Below are positions 45,901 through 57,900 of a stretch of DNA of 64,000 nt, piece after piece. Where the stretch lies: the NCBI RefSeq assembly GCF_036588685.1, contig NC_086378.1:35007578-35071577 (forward strand). Reading direction: 5' to 3'. The DNA is from Mytilus trossulus (lineage: Eukaryota; Mollusca; Bivalvia; Mytilida; Mytilidae). A program made the position numbers and the translations under genes. Each line of letters opens with the position of its first letter. Position 1 is the stretch's first letter. The notes under the pieces were generated by a model. The model was not told where the DNA came from and ran no database searches. It saw nothing but the letters and a program-made list of their open reading frames with translations.

Positions 45901-48900
45901 TGTGGCACCGTTAAAGTCCACAATTCCTCTAAAGTCCACAACACCTCTTAAGTCCACAACAATTTTCCGCTAAAGTCCACAACGCCGCTAAAGTCCACAA
46001 AATGCCCTCCGCTAAAGTCCACAAGAAAACGCCGTTAAAGTCCACAATAACAAGTTCCGCTAAAGTCCACAAAAAAGCACCGTTAAAGTCCAAACACTTA
46101 TTTTTTATTATCAAAAGATCAATTCGCTGGTTTTTACTCCCAATAGTATATATCTATAATACTAAAAAGACGAGGTCTAATTTGTCAGCCGTCATCACGT
46201 AAAAATGATGTATCAAAGAATTTAACTTTATATATAACTAATATAGTACAATGGTGTTGATAAAAAATTACACTACTCCAGGCCCCTTTGTTATCCACGT
46301 AATTAAAATTGCCAATAATTAAGATGTTCCGGATCCAGTCCGACACCGATACAAATAGTATATCCACCTGTTACCTATTACCTTATCTGTACGTTCCGCA
46401 TCTGACAGGCGCACCACCAAACGGTGTATTTACAATTTTGCTGTATACTGATGAGTAAAAAATTCTCCATTACAGGCCCTTTTGTTTTCAAATTATTAAA
46501 ATTACCATTAATTGATAGGTTCAAGGTCGACGGGTTCAAACAGAAAGATTTTGAAAGCAGAGAAAACTGTGCATTTTATAATCGACATGACTTTATTAGA
46601 TGACAATACCAATACTAAAATAAGGCATACTTTAATTCAGTCACGGACCCGCGATATCACGGGTGTGTATTAGTGACATAGTAAACATAAAATGTGTAAT
46701 GAAATATTTTTCAAAGTCGAAATTTTGACAATCCAAATTTTAAAAGGACAAGGTATGATAAGAGGCGTTTTTGGCCCCCTTCCCAAATAAGTTTATATAT
46801 ATATCATTGATAGTCTTAGGATAAAAACTCTTAAAAACTGTGTTTTTTTTATGTTCCGGTGAAAGAAAGGTTGCCTAGCAACGGTTTTAATAAATAGCCA
46901 AATTATCACATATGCATTGCTTTCTTATTACAAATAAGCATAATTCAAAATAGTATTGTTTGTTTAACAATAACTTGAGTTTGCAAAGGAAAAGTCAATT
47001 CAATTTTAGTTTAAAAAAAATGCTTAGCAACAACCTAGCAACAAAAATTTTGCCTAGCAACGGTTCAAAAATTTGTAATTTCGGCCATATGAGGTATAGA
47101 TATAGCAATATTTAAAGATTTAGCTACCGTAAATGATTTTTCTTTCGTATATATGATGTCTTGGTCATCATTTTTTTCTCTCAAGAAAATGAAATTGACC
47201 ATAGCAACCTAAAAGTTGCTTAGCAACAGTCGAAAAAGATAGAAATCAAATTGAAAAACAGTTTTGATTTTTAATTGTACAAATTAGAGTACAACCAGGT
47301 TTATAGAAATGTTAAACATGCAAGAATAACTAGAAGTAAGAAATGAAAGTAAGTCAATTGTATAGCATGCTGATAAAAAGATTAGCAACCAAAACAGTGC
47401 TTAGCAACGATTAAATAATGGTGTATTTTTTTTTGTATACCGAAGTAGGTTTTTTGGTATCATATTTATATCTTGATGAAGTAAATATTAAATCATATGC
47501 TGTAACAAAAAACAGGGTTGAGATCTCAAAAAATATTGTTTAACCCCGCAGCATTTAAGTCAGGAGCCTCTGACCTTTGTTAGTGTTTTACGATTTTTCA
47601 TTTTAGTTTCCTGTGTATAAATCGGAGTTTAGTATGACGCCAAATATTACTGAACTAGCATACATATTTGATTAGGGACCAGCTGAAAGATGCTTCAGGG
47701 TGTTGAAGTTTCTCGCGGCATTGAAGACCCATTGGTGGCCTTCAGTTGTTGTTTGCTCTTTGGTCGGGTTGTTGTCTCTTTCCCCATTTTATTCTCAATT
47801 TTAGTTTTAGATAAAAGATAGCTATCAAGGAATTGGTCTGTTTAATAAAAAAAAAAAGCATAAATAGAAATTATATAAGAATGTGTCCCCAGTATAGTAT
47901 ACCATGAAAATGGGGCAGCATCTCTAATTTGGCATTAAAATTAGAAATATCATATCACACGGAACATGTGAAGTAAGTTTCAAGTTGATTGGACTTCAAC
48001 TTCATCAAAAAATTACCTCGACCAAAAACTTTAACATGAAGCGCGACAGATGGACGAACGGACGAACAGGCGGACGGCGGACGAACGAACATACGGACGC
48101 ACAGACCGGAAAACATAATGTCTATAAATGGGCCATAAAAACTTCAAGTTATACAAGAAGTGGCAATTATTATTCATAAATAATTGTGAAAGTTATGAAT
48201 ATAGCATTTCACATTTACATGATGATTACCGGTACATTGAAAAACTGGATTACTATTGAAGATTCAGTATCAGATTTATACAGTATGTAGAGCAAATATG
48301 CATAGCCTATACAATGCCATTGTTTGTCACTTCAATAATCGTACACTGTGAACTTTTTAACACTTAACACAATATTTTAAAGAAGGAAATGCTTAAAAAA
48401 CAAAGTTCAAAATGTTCGATGAGGTCAGGCTTCAAGACGATAAAAACTCATGAAGATATGTAGACGAAAGAGGCATGAACATCTTCAAGCTTCTCTACAA
48501 ATATATTATTTCTACGATATATATCCTGAAATTAGCACATTGATCGCCAGTGTAAAGAATCATGTGCAATCATACCACATCTCCTTATTTTATCCAAAAT
48601 GTTTTGGTTTTTTTAATGAAACAGTTATTGGTAAGTAGTATTTTATACCTAAAAACATATGATTTTGATTTGAAGAAGAAACGTAGACACACTTTATTAA
48701 AGACCATTAAAGGGTCTTGGTGGCCGAGTGGTCTAAAAAGTTACTTCTGTAATCCCTAGCTAGTCAACACTGAAGTTGTGAGTTCGACCCCCGATGGTGC
48801 GGGTGCACTCGTTTTCAACCTGAATTTATCCTTTTTAAGTTGATCTATTTATTATTTTTATTCTGAATGTCTGAATGTCTAACCAAAAGGTTTCAATTTT

Positions 48901-51900
48901 CAAGATTTGCAGCCGATTTCATTGAGTGTGTAGCCAAAGGTATAGTGACTATAGTCTTTGGTAAGCTTGCTTGTTAGCTGAACCGTGAAGTCATTATTTT
49001 GTCAGGTTTACTACCCTCTTTTCTAAGTAGCATAGTCCATCAGATAGAAAGATTGGCAATCTGCTGAAGTAGTATATTCTTAAAGGAGGGTAGTTAACCT
49101 GACCTAACAATGACTTTATGGTTCATCTTACTAACAAACAAACTAAAGATATTACCTTTGACTTCACACTCAATGATGTCGGCTGTAGAAGTCACCAAGT
49201 TCAACCTTTCCGGTATTGAATAAATATTTAAAATTACTAAAAAAATCTTATTTATTGCATTAGGGACATTTAACTGTAGTACTAGTAGTGCAATTTGTGT
49301 CTTCAGTAATATATATATATAGCATGTGAGAGGGAAAACAAGTTCAACTACCGTTTTTGGTGAATATTCAACAACTACCCTAATTGGTTTTTTTAAGTAC
49401 CAAGAAATATTGACTAAGTCCAAAAGCCTGACATTTTTAGAATATTTGAAGAATAACAAAAATCCGGTGGCAATGCATGCTTCCATTAGGTGTACAATAA
49501 AGGTATTAAAGCTGTATCTCTAAAACTGTAGGATAACCAAGTGGTGGATCCAGAAATGTTCATAAGTAAAGGCCCACTGGCTGCCTAAGAGAGGGCATGA
49601 TTTTGTCAAGCTTCAGTGATTCCCTATATATAAGCAACCATTTTATTTCTCAAAAGGGGAGCCGGTCCCCCTCCCCTCCCCCTAAATCCGTCTCTGTAAC
49701 CGACTCTTCATATATATAGCTTGTACCAAAAAGTTAATGTGTCGACATTTAAAGAAAATTTTATAAAAAAAAATCAAAACCCTGTAGACATATACATCTC
49801 TATTATAAATAAAAAGCTTTTTAGGTCAAAATCTTAAGGCGATAAATAGACGTAAACTATATGTCCGGACAGAAACAAACGGACGGATGGATGGATGAAC
49901 GTACGGACAGATCTAAATTAACGAACGTGCTCGACATTAAAAAGTAAAATATGTTAAAAGTAATTTCGCTATAGCATGTTTTATTTGAAAATCCAAATTG
50001 GATCTGAGTCAATTGAATGCTACATGTGTACTTTTTTTTTATGGTTACAGCTTGTCAAAAGAGTGCTCTGACACATGTATAAGAAAAATCATTAGTGTAC
50101 CGATATATGAAAAGGCTGGAACACATAATTTACAGTATTGTATAAGTGTAGTTAACTTATTTTCAGTATCAACTGCTCTTAAATTTACATGGAATTATGT
50201 TTATAACTACATTTCATACTTTAGATTCAGCATTAATTCTGTTTGCACTGATGCTTAACGTTTTAGTTTAGTACTGTATTTAGATATTTTTCTATTAACA
50301 AGTCATAGTATCTATAGCATGTACGAAATTATGGACAATTCACAACAAATGGAAGTTTTTAACGACCTTGACTGGCTAAACAGCCCTTGCACGGTCGGGA
50401 ATACAGACAATTCACATATACTTAATTTAAACCAATAGATATGTAACATATTTTTCTGTAGATGGTAAAATAGAAAACTTCAAAGTGCAAAATATATAAG
50501 TTTTGATGAAATGATTTTCTTCAGAACTACAAAAAGGGTTTGAATATATTGTGAATTTATTATAAAATTCATTTGTAAGATTTCGTTGAATATTTGAAAA
50601 TAATAATGAATAAAAATTAATTCACCATATTTCAAGGGACAAAACTCTGTATTTGGCTGCATAGTGTTGGACTATTTTGATTTATGTGGGTCTAATTTCA
50701 CGTACAATATATTTCTTTAAGAGAGTGACATGTCTTGATGACTGGATACGGCGTAATACTATCCGTACGTGATATTTTGATCGATTATGTATCCCGGAAT
50801 AATTTCTTACCCGTGCCGTTCCCTATGACGTATTACAATGACTTGCCAAAATAATGTAAACAATCGGATTATTTTTCAAATTTTTAGACATGAGCGCCAA
50901 CGTAGACCACCATGATATCTACATCTACATGGGTAATCCGTAAAGAGTCGGTTGACTCATCACACGAATGTATTAAAATTAAAGTTGTGTCATCCAAAAT
51001 GTGCTCTTTTAAAATCATATGTACAGGTGCCAGTGCAGATAAAAACATTTGTGTGCTGATTTACGGATATCTGTGTGCTATGAGGTTGGTTTTGAATGCC
51101 TCATAGTCATCAATGTCCAATAAGCTAGGCGGTAGTTCATTCCAGTTTGTGATGGTTCTTACGAAGAAGCTATGTTTTCTTTGTTCAGAACTTGATCCTA
51201 ATCTGACAAATCGTCGTTGATGGAACTGACGCGTCATTCTTGCTGGTGTCATCAAGTATTCTGGAATAGGAATAGCAATAAGTTGGTGTATTACTTTGTG
51301 AAACAGGAGTAAACGTGATGTTTTTCGTCTCTCCTGTAATTGTGGAAGTTTTAGGTCCTCTAATAAAGATGTGACTATGCCCGGGTCTCGGGAATACTCA
51401 TGCCTGATGAATCTGGCTGCTCTCCTTTGGACCATTTCTAGCTGTTGTATGTGTTTTTGGAGATGCGGGTCCCAGACACTGCTAGCATATTCCAGTGTTG
51501 GGCGTACAAGGGTTATGTATGCCTGACGCTTTATATTCATTGGGCATTTACTAAGATTCCGTCTTATAAAACCTAAAGTTTTATTTGCCTTTGTAGTGAT
51601 ATTTCCGATGTGGTCATTCCATGATAAAGTGCTAGATAGTTCCACTCCTAGGTATGGATTGTGGTTGACTGTTCCAAGGATGTGTCCCTCCATTTCATAT
51701 GGGTAGATTATCGGTTGTCGTCCTGTTGTTATACGCAATACAAAACATTTCGTTGGATTAAATATCATTTGCCATTTTTTAGTCCAGTTAACCACAGTGG
51801 TCAGGTCCTGCTGGAGTTGAAGACAATGGCTCATTGATTGTACAGCTACGTAGATTAGGCTGTCATCTGCAAATAATCTAATTGATGATTTTATGTCAAT

Positions 51901-54900
51901 ACCTATGTCGTTGATATACAAGAGGAACATCAACGGCCCAAGCACTGTGCCCTGTGGTACACCAGATTTTACATTTACAGATGATGATTCATCGCCGTCT
52001 ACTAGTACTTTCTGCTGTCTAGTTGTTAACCAAGACTTCAGCCACCCATGGATGTCTCCTCTGACTCCATAGTGGTCTAGTTTATGGAGGAGTCTGATGT
52101 GGGGTACGGTGTCAAAGGCTTTACTGAAGTCGAGTATCAATAAGTCAGTTTGTTGTTTGGAATCGAGATACCTGCTTATTTCTTCAACTGTTATTATAAG
52201 CTGTGTTTCACATGATCTCTTTTGCCGAAATCCATGTTGGAAGTCTGCAAGGATATTATGACATTCTAAGTGTTCCATGATGTGTTTAAAGATTATGTGC
52301 TCCATTACTTTACACGGTACTGATGTAAGCGATACCGGTCTATAATTTACTGGTTTTGATCTATCTCCTTTTTTGAAAAGTGCGGTTATGTTTGCAGTAG
52401 TCCAATCGTGAGGGACTTGTTTTAGACATAATGATCTTTCAAATATATGTTTCAGATAAGGTGATATTTCATCAGCTGTTTCCTTTAATATTCGGCAAGA
52501 TATTTTATCTGGACCACTAGCTTTATTGATATTTAGTTGTTTTAGTAGCTTTGCTATTCCCTTTTCTTCAATTTTGATGTCGTTAATCTTGTTGATGGTA
52601 CTAGGTCCCATGTTTGGAAAAGAAGCCATGTCTTCCTCTGTAAAAACAGACTGGAATTGGTTGTTAAGTGCTTCTGCTTTAGATGTATTGTCCTCCTTAA
52701 TTTGTACATCTACATTGAGTGTTGATACACCACTACTCTCCTGTTTTCTTGACTTTACATATCTCCAAAACTGCTTGGTGATTCCCTGCTTAGGCGATTC
52801 AGTATTGGTTTCATCCTTAATTTCTAATAAGTTGGACAAGTAATTTTTGTGTTCAACTTCTAGTAGGTTTTTTATGTTTCTTCTAATATTTTAGAATTTT
52901 GCCCAGTCTTTATCTTTCTTGGTCTTTTTAGCTCTGTTATATAGTCGTTGTTTCCTACGTATTGCTCTCTTAATATCTCCCGTGAGCCAGGGGATGTTCC
53001 ATCTACTGGTGCATGTTTTCTGTGGTATATGCTCGTCCATGAGTGATGTAAGTAGGGTCTTAAATGTTTCCCAACAAATTTCTATAGATTGATCATTTGT
53101 CTTTTTGATGTATTCAGGAAATTCATCCTTCAGTCTGGTCTTTATAGCTGGTATATTTCCTTTGGAGTATAAGAATGTTTTGCGTGGCTTCTTTTTCGTT
53201 AGTTTAACTTTAGTTTTGATGTCCACAATTACTGCCTCGTGGTCGCTTATTCCGTTCTCTACAGATATGCTCTCTATGAGATTTTTGTTGGTGGTGAAAA
53301 CTAAGTCAAGTATGTTATTTCCTCGGGTTGGTGTAATATTTTGTTGTTCAAGGTTATGTTCGTTGGTGATATTCAGAATGGTCTCATTTACCTCTAGGTT
53401 GTACTGTTGTGGTGATCGGATTGAATATGCATCTTTCCACTGAATATCAGGGATGTTAAAATCTCCTGTTAGTACTATATTAGGCAAGTTTTGGCTGTGG
53501 GTGAGTCTCCCAAGTGATTCGTCTAGTTTTTGTAGTGATACAGCTTCATTGTTTGGTTGTCTATAGAAACATCCGGTGTATAGGGGTTTACTCCCCTGAA
53601 CTTGTATTTTGTTCCATGATATCTCACAGTCAGTATCCAGAGTCACTTCTCCTGAAGATATAAGGTCTTTTCTTACCGCATTTAACACGCCACCTCCTTC
53701 GTGGCCAGGTTGGAATATTCTGTCCTTGCGATATATGTCATAAAATTCTGGATCAAGAATCTCTGAGCTCGATATTTGTTTGTCTAGATGGGTTTCTGTT
53801 GCATGTATTAATATGATATTTTGTTATGGAAAAGATACAGAAGAGTACCGTTGATGGTTAAAAATTTCAAGATGGTCTACGTTGGCGCTGATGTCAAATT
53901 TCGTCTCCGAACTTGACAAAATTGTAGATTTCTTACACTTTTCGTCGGTTTAAGCCTATTCAATGTCTAAGTTTGAACATATTTGAGTACATAACACCTA
54001 AAAATAAGGTTCTACAGGGACGAACAGATATTGAAGTTCATTACACAAGAGTGATGGGATTCAACTTTAAAGTTTAAAAATTCTGGAAAAAGGGGGACCA
54101 AAAACGGCCCTTATCATACCTTGTCCTTTCGAGTTAATCTCGATTTTTTTACCTTCTCAAATTTTTGAATTCCGACTAAGTAAAAAATTCAAAATACAAT
54201 TTTTTTTTAAACTCGAAATTTCTACTTTTCTCAAATGCAAAATTCGACTTTTCTCAAACTCAAAATTTCGACTTTACTTCAAACTCAAAAAATTACTTTC
54301 TTAAACCCTTAATTTTGACTTTTCTTATGATGCGTTCACACGTAATTCGCTTTACTGTCCGAACGTCGTTAACTTTTAATTCGTAACAACAAAAACGGAT
54401 TTCTAAGGCGAATTGGTTAGTGCGAATTAGACAATTCGAATCAATTCGAATTAAAAAGGAAGAGTGTGTGAACACGATTAGCGAATTCGATTGGCCTTCG
54501 ATTCGAATCAAATGTACGTGTGGACAAGGCATTAAACTCAACATATCGACTTTTTTAAAACAAAAACAAAAAAACTTTTAAAACTTAAAATTTCGTCGTT
54601 TCCCCACTATTTAAACATAGGCTGTTAGTAATCAAACACAGCTACTAGTATTACAATTTTAGGAGGAGAAGACATGGACGCAAATTAAAAAGCAACCGAG
54701 GATCCACACATTTTCGCAATTTATTTTCAGAAATTGGTTTGGTTCTAAAAATATGATAAGGATAATTATTTTATATTGAAGAGTTTCATTCGGAAAGAAC
54801 ATGCATGTAGACAGAAATTTTTAGTTTGAATAAATTTCAAAATTTAGAATGTCAAAGTTTCAAGTTAAAGTCGAAATTTACAGATTTGAAATGCAAAAAT

Positions 54901-57900
54901 TTTGACTTTGAAAAAAGAAGTTCACTGCTAATTTTATTTTATATATATTAAAAAAAGATGTGGTATTATTGCCAATGAGACGGCCTTATTATGTCCCTTA
55001 TGTCGGGCCTTAAACTAACGGCCTTACTGTGTCCCTTATGCGGGGTTCACATTTTGCCTATTATTGCTCCCGTTTGAGACCAAACAGCGATACGACACGA
55101 AAAGTGAAAAAGTCGGATTACTATCCTCAACTATCTCGAATCTTCTATCATTATCTGGACAAAGTCGTATAAGTTCGTAACAGATTCCTACGGGTCGGGA
55201 AGGGTCCGAATAGTTCGGCGAAGCACCCCGACAATTATGGGCGTCCCGTAACATTCGGGGAAACTCAGCCGATTTTGTCTAGTAGGGTTATAGTCATGCT
55301 TGTGTCGTGACAGATGCTGTATCGGATCAAAATCCTAACAATGTCCTGTGGAACGGGAATGATCTTGAGAAATTTTTCATTGCTGTTTTTCTGCCGATTT
55401 AGTCAAGATTTGATCCAGATCTTGTCGATTGCGAAACGTTTTAGCCTAAACCGTTCGGGAACAGTCCCGTTATTAATATGAAATTCGTCAATGATACCCA
55501 CGTCAGAGTCCCGACAATTACAAAATACAATACGACTGAGACCAGACAAAGCCGTTTGCAATGCGATAGAGCGGACCGTGATAGGATTACTTTCCGACAG
55601 TACATGATCATCTCGAGTATGCCGACAGTTTTCCAACAGATAACTTCCGTCAGCGTCGGTTCACTGTCTAGTCACTGTTTGATCTCTATCGGATTTGATT
55701 CGAAAGATAGGGACGCAGTCGTGACAGACTCGATCGAATTTCAGCAGGTAATGAGGAGTTCACACATTGCCGATCATTGCTCCCGTTTGAGATCAGACAG
55801 CGATACGACACGAAAAGTCGGATTTGTATCCTCAATTATCTGGAATGTCCTATTATTGTCTGACGCAGTCGTTTTAGTTCGTAACAGATTCCTACTGGTC
55901 AAAAAGGGTCCGAATAGTTCGGCAAAGCACCCCGATAGTTAGGTGCGTCCCGTAACATTCGGGGAAACTCAGCCGATTTTGTCTAGTCGTATTACAATCG
56001 TTCCTATGTCGTGACAGATTCAGCTATATCGGATCGAGTTCCTAACAATGTTCTGTGTATCTGGGACGGTGTCCTGAGGAACAGGAATGATCTGGAGAAA
56101 TTTTGCATTGCTGTTTTTCTGCCGACTGGGTCCAGATTGCATCAAGATCTTGTCGATTGCGAACCGTTTTTGCCGAAACCGTTCCGAAACAGTCCCGCTA
56201 TTAATTCTAAATTCGTCAATTATACCCACGTCAGAGTCCCGACAATTACAGAATACAATACGACTGAGACCAGACAAAGCCATGCAATGCGATAGAGCGG
56301 ACCGTGATAGGATTACGTTCCGACAGTACTTTGGCATCCCGAGTATGCCGACAGTTTTCGAACGGATAACTCCGTCAGCGTCGGTTCACTGTCTTGTCAC
56401 GATCTGATGGCTGATGGATTACATTCGGTAGAATCGGAACGCAGTCGTGACAGACTCGGTCGAATTTTACCTGGCGAAAGATACAAATCGGATTAGAAGG
56501 AACGGGATTATCGGGATAAATTCGCTTAGAAACGGTTGAATATCGACGCTTCCTGAACAATATTTGATTGTTGTCGTGATTTTAAAATTTTTTTTACAAA
56601 TTTTAATTGAAGTTTGAATTTCCATCCACGATTCATAGGATCTTGATCAGACTTTAAATGAATTTTAATCGGGAATGGTCCTGTCAAGGACGGCAGTAAA
56701 AATCGTGAATATGCGACCCTAGCTTAAAAGATACAAATTAGATTAGCAGCGGATTGAGAACGGGATTATAGGGATACATTCGCTTGGAAACGGTTGAATA
56801 TCGAAGCTTCCTGAACAATATCTGACTGTTGTCGTGATTAAATTATTTGTTTTACAAATTTTAATTAAGGTTTTAATTTTAATCCACGATTCACAGGATC
56901 TTGATCAGACTTTTGACAAATTTTAATCGGGAATGGTCCTGTCAAACTAAGACGGCAGTAAAGAACGTGAATGTGTGACCCCAGATAAAGCCCCAGTCCC
57001 ACTAGACCACGATTGCACTATGCTCACCTCGATCTAAAAAAAAATCAGAACGTGGTGAGGTCGCGGTATGAGCATGATTAAAATCGCACTACGATCTGTG
57101 AAAAAAATGCAAATTTTAATGATCGTAGTACGATCGTGTAGATCGCAGTAAGGTCGTATCACGATCGTGGTGAGGTCTTCAAGATCGTGATGAGCGTGGC
57201 TAACTTTGAACATAGTATTTTTGGTAATTTACCTTTTGCTTATATTAAATTATTTTTTTAAACTGAATGAAAATATATATAAAAAATCTTGCATGTCTGC
57301 TTTTTTTTTTTTTTTTTTTTTTTTTTTATCAAAATCACTCACGTGTACGTTATAATGTCATTTTTTTTGTTTGAAGTAAAGTCGAAATTTTGATTTTGAG
57401 AAAAGGCGAAATTTTGCGTTTGAGAAAAGTCGAAATTTTGAGTTTAAAAAAAAATCAAAATTTTGAACCTTTACTTAGACGTAATTCAAAAATTCGAGAT
57501 TAAGTCAAAATTTCGACTATGAAAAATATTTCATTACAAATTTTATGTTTACTATGTCCCTAATACGCTTTCGTAAGAAATACTTTGAAAAAACAAGGGT
57601 TCATGCTTTTTATTAGATATATATACTATTGGGAGTAAAAAAACAGCGAATTAATCTTTTGATAATAAAAAAAATTGTTTGGACTTTAACGGTGCTTTTT
57701 TGTGGACTTTAGCGGAACTTGTTATTGTGGACTTTAACGGCGTTTTCTTGTGGACTTTAGCGGAGGGCATTTTGTGTACTTTAGCGGAAAGTTTGTGGAC
57801 TTTAGCGGCGTTGTGGACTTAAGCGGAAAATTGTTGTGGACTTTAGCGGTGTTGTGGACTTTAGAGGAATTGTGGACTTTAACGGTGCCACAGTTACGAC

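Larger units (their letters stand above)
50918..53823 (-). mobile_element. 5'-truncated CR1/Jockey-like LINE
   Basis: On the minus strand an endonuclease frame and a reverse-transcriptase frame lie in one and the same reading frame, open from 53823 to 51061 except for a single TAA at 52891-52893. A short 3' UTR ends in a GTAGATGTAGAT microsatellite (50918-50935), as in CR1-type elements. The first strands of the endonuclease are missing, so the copy is 5'-truncated at about 53823. It sits within the giant element. Confidence 0.8.
45901..57892. mobile_element. 11,992-bp inverted-repeat mobile structure in GDAP1 intron 3
   Basis: It begins TGTGGCACCG and ends CGGTGCCACA. Terminal inverted repeats (45901-46160 and 57613-57892) are nearly identical and consist of 9 (left) and 10 (right) copies of a motif around TAAAGTCCACAA separated by short variable spacers. 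The GTTACG hexamer flanks both sides, which indicates transposition with a 6-bp duplication. Inside are the partly conserved inner arms, an X-box-like cluster, a SINE, foldback elements, a CR1/Jockey-like LINE and CpG-rich tandem repeats. I recognise no transposase or integrase, so it would be non-autonomous. The superfamily is undetermined. Six-base duplications occur in Polintons and some other groups, but the termini do not match the Polinton pattern I know. Confidence 0.75.

Noticed and set aside
45901-46160. CRISPR array (short repeats with variable spacers)
   Set aside because: The host is a eukaryote. Spacers are 2-10 bases and the array is mirrored at the other end as a terminal inverted repeat.
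48712-48800. Functional tRNA-Leu/Ser gene
   Set aside because: A and B boxes are good, but the anticodon stem-loop is degenerate, the acceptor end does not pair, and a SINE-like body follows.
55478-55942. 154-codon frame in the CpG-rich block, possible captured gene
   Set aside because: The second unit of the tandem duplication does not keep the frame, frames on both strands are similarly long, and no motif was recognised.
45901-57892. Polinton/Maverick virus-like transposon
   Set aside because: The 6-bp duplication would fit, but no polymerase, integrase, protease or capsid frame is seen, and the termini start TGTGG and not with the expected AG.
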